Positions 1 through 9,892 of a stretch of DNA of 15,982 bases are shown here, one piece after another (the first letter of the stretch is position 1; each line of letters begins with the position of its first letter). The DNA comes from Larix sibirica (taxonomy: Eukaryota; Streptophyta; Pinopsida; Pinales; Pinaceae). The position numbers were made by a program, and so were the translations under genes. The notes under the pieces are model-generated. The model did not search any database. It had not been told where the DNA came from and worked only from the letters and a program-made list of their open reading frames with translations. The stretch covers positions 36,868 through 52,849 of the forward strand of contig NWUY0300004838.1 of the NCBI GenBank assembly GCA_004151065.3, read 5' to 3'.

Positions 1-441
1 AACAATGCAATCCACTTGGACACATGGACCTAGAAGAAGAAATGGTCTAGAACTCGTGGACATTTGCTTGTTCTAGAAAAGACCCTTTTAGCACCAACAA
101 CAAATCACCTTAAACCTATACATCGTGATTCCAACTTCCAAATCCAGGGTCATGGGGAAATTTCATTTTCACCAAAATTCTTGCCACACCTTTCCATTTT
201 CCGCTATGGAATGATTTTTCATATTGGCTACTAGTGTGGAATGTTTTTCCTACTAGTTTGGTTCGATCCCTGTTGAAGGCTATATTTTTTATGCACCTCT
301 TCCTCCTTTGTGGCTCATTTCCTGTCTTAGCAAAACACGTATTGGATCCCTAACCCCTGCGTGATTGGAAGGATTTCCAGTTCAATACCGTTCCCATTAG
401 TGTTACCGAGGTGGGTTGCCTCTCATACCATCCTGTTGCAG
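1..441. other. Non-genic 5' stretch, slightly GC-richer
   Basis: No gene that I can support. The stretch from about 100 to 420 looks less AT-rich than the rest of the window, and the forward strand has open segments broken by stops, but I recognise no protein family in them. It contains the 11-mer GGTTCGATCCC at 260-270, described separately. Confidence 0.4.
260..270 (+). promoter_or_regulatory. tRNA B-box-like motif
   Basis: GGTTCGATCCC matches the RNA polymerase III internal B-box consensus (GGTTCGANNCC). A loose A-box-like string, TGGCTACTAGTGTGG, lies just upstream at about 225-239, but the spacing is shorter than in tRNA genes or tRNA-derived SINEs, and no cloverleaf can be folded around it. 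It could be a worn SINE head or chance. Confidence 0.2.
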
Positions 442-593
442 TGCATATTTTCTGGATTGTATCTTTTGAGTGAATTGTTTTTTAGTGCGTTTTAACCTTC
501 AAAATCGTTTCTGAAGTTGCATATTGTATGGATTGTATCCTGTGAGTGAATTGCTTTGCAATGCATTTTCTCCTTCCAAATTGTCTCTAAAGT
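442..593. repeat. 76-bp imperfect tandem duplication
   Basis: Unit 1 (442-517) and unit 2 (518-593) share the order TGCATATT, TGGATTGTATC, GAGTGAATTG, GCATTTT or GCGTTTT, CCTTC and AAGTT. They are roughly three-quarters identical by eye. No coding potential is evident. Downstream, TGTAGACTCATA recurs at 665-676 and 688-699. Confidence 0.7.
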
Positions 594-734
594 TACAATA
601 AGAACTTGACTAATAATGAATCCCCTATTGACTCACTATGTAGAATCAAATATATTCATCACTCTGTAGACTCATAACCGATCCCCTGTAGACTCATAGC
701 ATCCAGCCAATTTTCCCTGGAAATGATCCAATGA

Positions 735-863
735 ATGTGGAACCATCTTGAAGCATATAGGAGATAAATCCATGTTTTTTATCATATTTTAGAAGCTTGG
801 GTATATGCGAAATGATGAGGTCGGTTACAAGACCTAAAAATGGTTACATGACCTTAAATGATT
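735..863 (-). repeat. Dispersed repeat related to 7626-7760
   Basis: Shares an ordered set of blocks, in the same orientation, with 7626-7760 and its second copy 11673-11807: ATCTTGAAGCAT, TAGGAGA, CCATG, TAGAAGCT, GGTATAT, GATGA, GGTTACA and TAATGATT or TAAATGATT. In the 7.6-kb copies these blocks lie just inside a minus-strand LTR start, so this is probably a fragment of a related LTR. The strand is inferred from that match. Confidence 0.45.
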
Positions 864-1354
864 CCCTTGATGATGGATGTGCCTTGTATGAATACATTAA
901 TTTCAACACCTAATATACACCTCATCTTAGGCCTCAACAAACTACAAAAAATGACAACACATGGATGCATGAGGATAAACCAACATGAATGTATGTTGAT
1001 CAGTCCTATAACATATCTTAGTTCAGTGCATGAGTTTCCAAGTCTTGGTGTAATGAGGGCATTGCAGTTTCTTAAAATTATTGTTTTGGGGGAATATGGA
1101 AATGATGAGCACATACTGATGCTAATTCTTTAGAAACATAATGCTTTTGTATGGAGGGTTTACTACTATCATTTTAGGAAAAGAACATATCGCTTTTGAC
1201 AAGATACAATTGTTAATATTTTTGAATGCAATAGCCAAGTAGCTTAGTTCATACTTCATAGTGATGTTAACACACAAGTCTGCACTAAGAAGATGAATAG
1301 ATCATCATGATTATACCACTGATATGATGATAGACTATTTTTTTGGTTATGCAG
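864..1354. other. Intergenic or unrecognised stretch
   Basis: Short open frames exist on both strands (for example 858-1133 forward), but they show no recognisable motif, no splice-consistent neighbours and no amphipathic or repeat structure. I see no gene here. Undetected 5' exons of the downstream transposase pseudogene could lie in this stretch. Confidence 0.4.
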
Positions 1355-1507
1355 GATTTGTACAACTACATATATGGAGGTAAGTGATTGTTTGTAGTTG
1401 ATATATATCATTATCTTTATGGCATTTTCAATGTTAGAGCATATTATTTTGTACTTTATTAACGATCTAGTAGGCTATGGCTAAGCAACACTCTAATCCA
1501 TTTGAGA

Positions 1508-2311
1508 AAACATAAAGAAACAAAATTATGACATGAAATCAGATAAATGTATATATGCAAATTTCATGAAGAACGTGTCAAAAGGATAAAACGGGGAAGA
1601 TGGGAACATGCTTCTCGGCAAGTAAACATTTATAAACACAACAATTTATTTCCTTATGCTATATATTCTTTTTTTGTATGATGATGTTATACATATGTCT
1701 ATTAACATTCTTGGATATAGTGGCTAAGAAGAGGAAAATCGAAACAAGAGCAAGCAAGACTATACCTTCTGTGCCTTTGAATGACTCTATTAGTCCTAGC
1801 AATGAAATAAATGACAAAGAGACATTGCCTTCTTTTCTGGAAGAGGTGCAACATGAAGAACACGGTATGCCAATTAATCCATAAATTTTAACTTCTTGAT
1901 AACTATAAATTTTAANAAACATAGAGAAAACAAATTATGACATGAAATCACAGAAATTTGATTATAGAAATCTAAAAAAGAATGTGTCAAAAAGATAAAA
2001 TGGGGAAGACAGGAACATGCATCTCGACAAGTAAAGATTTAAAAACACAACAATCAATTTCCTTATGTAATATAATGTCTTTTTTTTGGTATGCCAATGT
2101 TATACATATGTCTACTAACGTTCTTGGCTATAGTGACTAACAAGAGAAAGCAAAATTACACCTTACATGCCTTTGAATGGCTCTATTAGTCCTAGCAATG
2201 AAATAAATGACAAAGAGACATTGCCTTCTTTTCTGGAAGAGGTGCAAGAAGAAGAACATGGTATGCCAATTAATTCATAAATTTTAACTTCTTGATAACT
2301 ATAAATTTTAA
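1508..2311 (+). repeat. Direct repeat carrying transposase exon 2 twice
   Basis: 1508-1915 and 1917-2311 align along their length at roughly 80-85% by eye. Each holds intron sequence, an acceptor (AG at 1719-1720 and 2132-2133), exon 2 and the donor GGTATGCC. Exon 2 is 144 nt in the first copy (1721-1864) and 127 nt in the second (2134-2260). The 17-nt deletion shifts the frame and runs into TAG. Only the first copy can be spliced in frame to the exon at 2355. The copies are separated by a single N at 1916. Confidence 0.8.
1916..1916. other. Assembly N at repeat junction
   Basis: A single unknown base exactly where the first copy of the exon 2 repeat ends (TTTAA) and the second begins (AAACATAGAG, matching AAACATAAAG at 1508). 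It is probably a contig join rather than one ambiguous base. Confidence 0.7.
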
Positions 2312-4289
2312 GATTAAGAAATCCATAACACTTTTACGTGCCTTTCTTCTACAGAAGATGTTCAAGAACAACCATGCAATCAATATTTTGGTGTAGAAGT
2401 GGATGATCCTTCTACACAATCATCAACAATGAAAGTCAAGAATAATTCTAGAGGAATAACTAGATGAGAAAAAAATAATAACTTGGAGGAAAGGCTCGAA
2501 ATTCATATTAATCAAAGGAACCAACCCATTGGTCCAAACTCTATGAAGCTAGCTTCATTACTAGGTGTGCTTGCTAGGGAAATGGTTCCCATCACATTTT
2601 CTGATTGGAGGAAGGTTTTAGATCAATTGAATGAGGAATTTAGGAATGTCATCAATGTGATTATTATGCATTATGTGTATTTTTTTCCCAACTTTTTCAT
2701 TTTTCTGTGATTTTAATGTTTATTTTCAAAAAATGTATGACATCTAATAATGCACTTCTTGTGTGTTACAGTCAAAATTCATAGCCCCTCCCATTCTTAA
2801 GGATTACTATTTTCAATCTATAGGCCATAAGGCAAACACTCATAGATATCGGTTGACTAAAAAATATTGTGATCCTTATGAATCGATCGACGAAAGATTA
2901 AAAAATGTTCCTCCAATCAGGATAATTGAGACAGTTTGGAGAGAGTTTTTCCTAACACGAAGCACCATTCAATTCGATGTAAGACAAAAGTTCACATATT
3001 ATATAATAAAGTTACCTGTAATGTCTATTTCTTGGTAATGTTGGCATATAATTTTTATGTTTCAATTGATTTGTAGGAAATACAGAGAAAAAATAAGGAA
3101 AATTGAGACAAGGAGCGAGACTTCCATTCCTCTAGACATCGAGGTTATCAAAGGGTTGAAGATGATATGGTAAGTACTTGTGATGCATTATATTTTATTT
3201 ATATGATAAATATTAGCATAGATAGGATTCATTGTAAAGTCACAACTTAACCATATTGTTTTACTTGTTGTAACTAGAAAAAGTATAGATCCTCTAATGA
3301 TACAATTGCACCCATTACTAGGGTAGACCTATGGAAGAAGTGCCATCAAAATAAAGATGGCACTTTAATCACACCAACTGCAGGAGAAACTATAGTATGT
3401 TCTCAAATTTATAATTTAGATATTGAGTGGAATTCCATTTTACATGTCCGAAATGTTTATTAAAATGATTTTCTTTAATTACATGACAATGCCACCAAAA
3501 AAATCAAGAAGCACAAGTACAAGTTGCATCTGAAAAGTTTGCAACTAGGAATGATGCCCTTGCTAGGGTATTAGGGGCCGATGCGAGGGGATGATGTCGT
3601 GGGGTTGGCCTAGGAGTAACACCAACTAATTTTTTGGGAAAAAATCCAAACAAGGAGGTTCTAGCTACAAGCCAACTTATTTTATTCTATGAATATATTA
3701 CAAATCATTCTCTATTGGGTGCAGAGTCATGGATCGAAATATCATCAACAGTTGCTACAAAAAACTCCAACGGCTCCACCTAGACTTCAAATTGACAAAA
3801 TGAAATTCTCAAGCTTAGTAAGTTTTGTAATTCTTTAATATTGGATAACCAATACTTCTTATTTCAATGCATCTTAATTTGTCTCATTTTTTGGCAGGAT
3901 CAAGAGAATACTAATGAGTTGACACCATCTTCCCAATTAATCTTGGAAGGAAAGAAGTGTTATCTCCTTGCATTAAACTCTTGGATTAGAATTGCAAGGC
4001 CAACAATACATAAGACTAACCAAAATTCAATGATCCACTATGTCCATCTTGGGCATGGATATTATATTGTGAATCCCACAGAGATTTTAGAACCTCAATT
4101 TGGAAATATAGCTCTCCCTCGCCCCAACAACGCATTAAATACTCTAGAATATGCTATACGGAACTACATTCCTTTGCATAAGGATGACATTGAACTATGT
4201 CAGTAGTGATTCCAATGGTACTGTTATATTATCTTAGAAGGTTGACTTATTGAATATTTGTAATTACATATGAACATAGTTGTATAAAT

Positions 4290-5581
4290 TTTTGTAGTCT
4301 GGGATTCATATTTACAATCATTTTCAAGTTTGGGCACAAGTTGCCATTATATACTATTGTTGTAATGCATAAATATTATTGGACCTTAAATATTCTAACC
4401 TCTCTTTTAATTTCAATGGCTATGCTTCCAACTTGAGTTCAAGTATTTTGTTTATGGATCCAAGAACCATTGAAAAAATAGTCCTATGTGATTTACACAA
4501 ATTGCCTAAATGAAAATCTATCAATACAACTCTGTGTTCTATTTTAGATGTGGAATTACAAAAATTTATCTTGCGTTGTGTTGTGTGGAGAAAGATTACA
4601 CTGTGTAAATTCAATTTGATGTCTATGTCTGTGCACAATAGTGTCCCAATAGGTTGAGGAAAATGTTGAGTGTAAGGTCTTTCCCCCAAGCAATATCACT
4701 AGTTGGGTATGCAAGCCAATATCCCAACTTCAAATGACTATTGCTTACTTGTGACAATAGCAAACAGAAACTGATTGAATACCAAAATGTTAGAACCTTA
4801 TAAAATTGGTAAGTCCTCATGGAAGTGATGCAGGGGATAAGAATACTCTTCCTCTTATACATTGTCTTTCTCTGAAAGTGTGGTTAATTCATAGGTCCTC
4901 TGCAATTCTTGTATCTTCTTGATTCAAATAAGAAAATGGAATGTATAATCTCTAGTAACACACCTTCAACATGGATTATTTTGTTCTAATATCATATCGA
5001 CATAAGGATAATAAGTTGACTCAATAGATAATAAATTCACTTCATAAAACCACCATCTACATGCTGGACGCAATCCCCATTGTGTTATATAGGTTGGGTG
5101 CAAGTACAAAGGCGTTCTCTAATTCAATAGATCCATTAAACACCATCTACATATTTACATAAATGTGTATGCATTCAACACCATCTATACATTGGCACAA
5201 TAGAAATTGTATTCTGCAATTTGGATTTTGTTCTCTAGGCTAGACGCATTCACCAAAGAATTATACAGGTTTTGGTTGCAATTACACACACCTTTAAATG
5301 TTGCACAACTGTTTAGAGGTTGAATGCAATCATAAAGAGTATGGGCACAATTACTAATCCACTAAATAGATCATTCTGGCAATGAAAAACTCATCCACAA
5401 GATTTATATACATATCAAGAATACAAAAATACTATGTTCTCTTATACACACAACAATTACCAAATAATGCAGTCAGGCATTCATAGAAAAGAGTATCTTT
5501 GTTTCAAATACACACCATAAACCAATACCAAACAAAGTATTTATATTTCTATATGGTAACAAATATGTATAGAGGGGAATT
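4290..5581. other. No recognisable gene (repeat copy 1, left part)
   Basis: About 1.3 kb downstream, on the minus strand, of the LINE reverse transcriptase relic. It may be the worn remainder of that element, but I see no reliable motif after the IDFEK block. The phrase ACACCATCTA recurs at about 5140-5195, giving a weak local repeat. Minus-strand open frames at 4420-4689 and 4623-4862 show no family features. The same applies to 8337-9628 in copy 2. Confidence 0.4.
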
Positions 5582-5845
5582 TTACATTATCATTACATAG
5601 CCATTAGTCTTTTCAAAGTCAATCTTGATGAAAAGGGTTGATCCAATCCCTAAGGTTTGAGCCCACTCCATGATTTCCCATCCAATAATGACATTATAAA
5701 TCAATGCTTAGTCAAATACTTGCCCATCCTCGATATTGAGAGAAAGGTTCTTCTCTCTTGCTTCTTTCATTTATAAAGCCTTAAAGAAGGTCATGGTATT
5801 CATATTACCCATCTTGCTACTAAAGGGGATAAAAATATTGGGAAA
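5582..5845 (-). pseudogene. LINE (L1-type) reverse transcriptase fragment
   Basis: Read on the minus strand from 5845, one frame gives in order FPNIFIPFSSK (the position of the usual FIxLIPK block), FFKAL (YKIxAKxL), IEDGQ (the xxQxGF block), VIIGWEIMEWAQ (the helix before motif A) and LFIKIDFEK at about 5608-5630. The last matches LINE RT motif A, normally xxKxDFxKAYDRVxW. Here AYDR is replaced by TNGY, so the first catalytic Asp of the DF pair remains but the flank is worn. In-frame stops follow KAL and VFD, and TAA ends the frame at 5582. The endonuclease domain and the later YADD motif are not visible. It is a short internal relic and not active. Confidence 0.65.
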
Positions 5846-7625
5846 CTATAGCACAACATGCATTGTCCACTCTAATAAGGTGAGATATTTTGGCAACCCA
5901 TGCATACTTCTCTTCATCAAAAGAGATAAATTAGAGGCCTCAAGACATAGCATCCCATTCTTCTTAGATGGTCCAGTTTTGGTTGTGATTCACTGCAACA
6001 ATTTGACGAAACTCAGGTTTTGCAGATGTGATATAAAACATTCAAAAAGAATCAGAATCATATCTTGACGATGGTATTAGAAGATGTCTAAATTTTCCTA
6101 AGGCCTTCTAGCACTCTTTTAGGTAACCAAATGGGAAAATTTGTATTCAATAACCGATTAAAACCCTCTAATTCTAAATTCAACAATTCCATGATTGAAA
6201 TCATAAGAGTGTTGTGGAATAGGAAAGTGGAAAGACGAGAAGATTCAGTCATATTAATTTTTTTCATGCCCTTGGCAGTCTATTTGATCTATTGGACTAG
6301 TCATTGAAGTTGAGTTGGCTGGTAGTTTCAAACCAAAGGTAACGTTCTACTAGTTTTGGTTTTGGATACTAGGCCCATCCTATAAAATGTTCAAATATAG
6401 TAATTTTGGATATACTTTGGATGCAAATCCCTTCTCATATACCATTCAAGGAGATCTATTAAGGTGCATTCCCAAAAGGCTATAAATATTAGTACTTATG
6501 CAACATACACCCTTCTTAGTTGGATGTAATTCTCTTCGATGAATTGTTTAGTTGTCATTGGTTCTAGGAATCATTTAATAAATGATGATGTACCATACAT
6601 TATATATGTGGATGGGGTTGTTCAAATATTCCATAAATTCAATTGTTAGATAGAGCCCCAATACCTTACTAGATCATTAGAAAAAGCCACATTTCTACAT
6701 GTTTGAAAGGAGCTGCGTTTGATTGTTTTCCTTGCAAGTTTAATTTATTCTATTGTAAGTAGTTCCATGATTTAGAGGTTCTTTAGACATCAAAATAAGT
6801 ATCATGCAAGTTAATCGACATGATAAGTTTCTTGATCATATTCAACTCCTTCAAGTCATTACACAAATTGACTTTAAGAACAACAATACAATAGGTCCCA
6901 GGGTTGAAAAAACTCAGGCACAAAAAATCAAATCACAAACAAAGGTAAATATGCATTTTAGGAATTGCCAAAGTTGCATGGAGAAAACAGGAAATTCACA
7001 CAATAGGTAGGATAACATATGATTCACTATTTGAAGAAATGATTATGAACAATCGTTGAGTTGTAATCTATAAATTATGCAAACTCAAAAACCAACTAAT
7101 AATAAGGACAATACAATTCATTATAAACTAGATAAATTCAAACAAAGCAAAATATAGTTATCTAATCTAAGTGATTGAATGCATCGTTGGCCAAATCGAG
7201 GGGCCCTCCCAATTAGCTTCACGCTGCTTATAAAGCTACATCACTAGAAACTACTCTTGTGCACACATAAATTATCATAAAACATCAGCTTGGTTCCTTT
7301 TATATTAATAAATTAGATATTAAAAGAGTTTAAGAAACAGAGTATTGATCCGATCTATCAAGATTCAATCCTTCCTTTCTATCTAGCCTGAGTTTATATG
7401 ATCATGCAACACACATGATAAAGATAAACACAGTTTACATTTTTGTGACAAACATAATGCATAAATTGGATCCAATGATATTCTAATGACATTTGAAGGC
7501 ATGACCATATCCTCAAACGTTTCCTGCACAATCACATTATTCACTAAGTGCATTGTTCTTGGTATAATTTGAATGCCAGCTTGCCTGAAGAAGAGCACCC
7601 ACCCTGTTAACTTGGTACTAATTTG
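5846..7625. other. No recognisable gene (repeat copy 1, middle)
   Basis: About 1.8 kb with short open frames only (for example 6804-7010 forward and 7383-7598 reverse), all without recognisable motifs. On the minus strand this lies upstream of the LINE reverse transcriptase relic, where an endonuclease domain would be expected, but I could not find one. The same applies to 9893-11672 in copy 2. Confidence 0.4.
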
Positions 7626-7977
7626 ATGATTGTAGAAGCATCTTGAAGCATCTAGGAGAAAAAACCCATGTCATCGATCCTCTTCTAGAAGCTCAGGTAT
7701 ATTCCAAACGATGATATGGGTTACATGATCCCCTTGTAAGTTACAGGACCTGTAATGATTAAACCATCGCTAGTAATTAAATGATTAGATGGTAAACCAT
7801 TAATCTCCCTAATTCACTATAAACAAACTAAAAGTCATTAAATTAACAAATAATTACCTTTTAAATTTAATGGAAAGTATGGAAAAAGGAGTGATAATGT
7901 GGAAAAAATGAGAGGTTAATACAGGTCGAGAGGACAACTGGAACTAACCGCAATAGCATCAAATAGAAATCCCAACA
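7626..7977 (-). mobile_element. LTR fragment, minus-strand 5' end at 7977
   Basis: On the minus strand the sequence at 7977 begins TGTTGGGATTTC, a typical start for plant Ty1/copia-like LTRs, directly after a purine-rich tract. It then runs through AT-rich non-coding sequence containing the blocks shared with 735-863. The 3' end of the LTR was not found, so 7626 is only the limit of the shared blocks. No target-site duplication or partner LTR was seen in the window. Confidence 0.4.
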
Positions 7978-7989
7978 TTCCCCAATCTT
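7978..7989 (-). other. Polypurine tract next to LTR start
   Basis: The minus strand reads AAGATTGGGGAA immediately before TGTTGGG. That purine-rich run abutting TG is the usual second-strand primer arrangement of plant LTR retrotransposons. It is repeated at 12025-12036 in the second 4-kb copy. Confidence 0.45.
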
Positions 7990-8159
7990 GATATTTTGAC
8001 TTCCCTCATGCAAACAAAATATGTGTAGCTAAAGCTCTCATATCAAAAGTTTCAAAATTGACAAAACTTTATTAATGTTGCAACTATGTCAAGTGTCAGT
8101 CCCAATAGTTGTGTTTACATTGGGTCCCTTTCTTTTCTTATTTGCCCTGAGTTTCTTTT

Positions 8160-8335
8160 TCAATGTCCTGTTATTGAAGGATAAATACTAAATTTTTGTT
8201 TGTACCATCTCATGTTAAGTTTCTTTAATTTCTTGTTCTTTGCCATTAATTTCTCAAGTTCCTCTTGTAACTCAATGCTCCTTTTCTTCAGAACCTTGTT
8301 TTCATTCTTCACTTGCCTATCCAAGATCTAAAATT
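8160..8335 (-). pseudogene. Truncated coiled-coil C-terminus (copy 1)
   Basis: The same coding end as at 12207-12382: lysine- and glutamate-rich heptads including ENKVLKK, ELQEELEKL and NKKLKKLN, ending at TGA 8160-8162. It is cut at its N-terminal side by the N at 8336, so the rest of the gene is missing from this copy. This supports the view that copy 1 is a contig end. Confidence 0.7.
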
Positions 8336-8336
8336 N
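8336..8336. other. Assembly N between the 4-kb copies
   Basis: A single N exactly at the joint of two 4,046-bp near-identical direct repeats. Scaffolding software can write a minimal N where two contigs are linked but their computed gap is zero or negative, which would apply if these ends actually overlap. Confidence 0.75.
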
Positions 8337-9628
8337 TTTTGTAGTCTGGGATTCATATTTACAATCATTTTCAAGTTTGGGCACAAGTTGCCATTATATA
8401 CTATTGTTGTAATGCATAAATATTATTGGACCTTAAATATTCTAACCTCTCTTTTAATTTCAATGGCTATGCTTCCAACTTGAGTTCAAGTATTTTGTTT
8501 ATGGATCCAAGAACCATTGAAAAAATAGTCCTATGTGATTTACACAAATTGCCTAAATGAAAATCTATCAATACAACTCTGTGTTCTATTTTAGATGTGG
8601 AATTACAAAAATTTATCTTGCGTTGTGTTGTGTGGAGAAAGATTACACTGTGTAAATTCAATTTGATGTCTATGTCTGTGCACAATAGTGTCCCAATAGG
8701 TTGAGGAAAATGTTGAGTGTAAGGTCTTTCCCCCAAGCAATATCACTAGTTGGGTATGCAAGCCAATATCCCAACTTCAAATGACTATTGCTTACTTGTG
8801 ACAATAGCAAACAGAAACTGATTGAATACCAAAATGTTAGAACCTTATAAAATTGGTAAGTCCTCATGGAAGTGATGCAGGGGATAAGAATACTCTTCCT
8901 CTTATACATTGTCTTTCTCTGAAAGTGTGGTTAATTCATAGGTCCTCTGCAATTCTTGTATCTTCTTGATTCAAATAAGAAAATGGAATGTATAATCTCT
9001 AGTAACACACCTTCAACATGGATTATTTTGTTCTAATATCATATCGACATAAGGATAATAAGTTGACTCAATAGATAATAAATTCACTTCATAAAACCAC
9101 CATCTACATGCTGGACGCAATCCCCATTGTGTTATATAGGTTGGGTGCAAGTACAAAGGCGTTCTCTAATTCAATAGATCCATTAAACACCATCTACATA
9201 TTTACATAAATGTGTATGCATTCAACACCATCTATACATTGGCACAATAGAAATTGTATTCTGCAATTTGGATTTTGTTCTCTAGGCTAGACGCATTCAC
9301 CAAAGAATTATACAGGTTTTGGTTGCAATTACACACACCTTTAAATGTTGCACAACTGTTTAGAGGTTGAATGCAATCATAAAGAGTATGGGCACAATTA
9401 CTAATCCACTAAATAGATCATTCTGGCAATGAAAAACTCATCCACAAGATTTATATACATATCAAGAATACAAAAATACTATGTTCTCTTATACACACAA
9501 CAATTACCAAATAATGCAGTCAGGCATTCATAGAAAAGAGTATCTTTGTTTCAAATACACACCATAAACCAATACCAAACAAAGTATTTATATTTCTATA
9601 TGGTAACAAATATGTATAGAGGGGAATT

Positions 9629-9892
9629 TTACATTATCATTACATAGCCATTAGTCTTTTCAAAGTCAATCTTGATGAAAAGGGTTGATCCAATCCCTAA
9701 GGTTTGAGCCCACTCCATGATTTCCCACCCAATAATGACATTATAAATCAATGCTTAGTCAAATACTTGCCCATCCTCGATATTGAGAGAAAGGTTCTTC
9801 TCTCTTGCTTCTTTCATTTATAAAGCCTTAAAGAAGGTCATGGTATTCATATTACCCATCTTGCTACTAAAGGGGATAAAAATATTGGGAAA
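9629..9892 (-). pseudogene. LINE reverse transcriptase fragment (copy 2)
   Basis: Duplicate of the relic at 5582-5845, with the same blocks (FIPFSSK, FFKAL, WEIMEWAQ, LFIKIDFEK) and the same stops. The one base difference inside it is C9728 for T5681. It adds no independent evidence of insertion. Confidence 0.65.

Larger units (their letters stand above)
1355..4206 (+). pseudogene. Ptta/En/Spm-family plant transposase, decayed, multi-exon
   Basis: Exons that join in frame: 1355-1379 (tentative), 1721-1864, 2355-2656, 2772-2978, 3077-3169, 3278-3394, about 3508-3817 and 3898-4206 (stop TAG 4204-4206), about 1.5 kb coding. Introns are short with GT-AG borders, several of them GTAAG or GTATG donors. 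Family signals in order: RGITR, INQRNQPIGPNS with KLASLLGVLAREMVPITFSDWRK (2500-2610), LKDYYFQSIGHK, NKEN, RVDLWKKCHQNKDGTL, NDALARVLG, RGVGLGVTPTN; then a C-terminus resembling DUF8039 (CYLLALNSWIRIARPTI...YIPLHKDDIEL). This is the layout of the plant transposase (Pfam Transposase_24) proteins of CACTA-type elements. Lesions: in-frame TGA at 2465, 3104 and 3592, a frame problem at the 3507 acceptor, and TAG at 3781. No start codon or CACTA terminal repeats were found. The element is surely non-functional. The exon 2 region may be a join of two paralogues (see the N at 1916). Confidence 0.8.
4290..8335. repeat. 4,046-bp direct repeat, copy 1
   Basis: Identical, apart from the differences listed, to 8337-12382 at a constant offset of 4,047. 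Differences seen by eye: T5681/C9728, T6075/G10122 and T7715/G11762. The left edge is a T run after ATAAA. The right edge ends at AAAATT directly before the N at 8336, in the middle of the coiled-coil coding region that is continuous in copy 2. It contains a LINE relic, an LTR start and a truncated coiled coil. Whether it is a true tandem duplication or unmerged contig overlap is discussed in the findings. Confidence 0.95.

Noticed and set aside
1355-4290. A complete CACTA element
   Set aside because: I found no CACTA-type terminal inverted repeats or 3-bp target duplication around the transposase relic, so only the gene remnant is claimed.
4420-4862. Overlapping minus-strand frames of 89 and 79 codons (and their copies at 8467-8909)
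   Set aside because: Their exact recurrence reflects the 4-kb duplication, not conservation. No motifs are seen.
5736-6068. Forward 110-codon frame (copy at 9783-10115)
   Set aside because: It lies antisense to the LINE reverse transcriptase relic and has no family features of its own.
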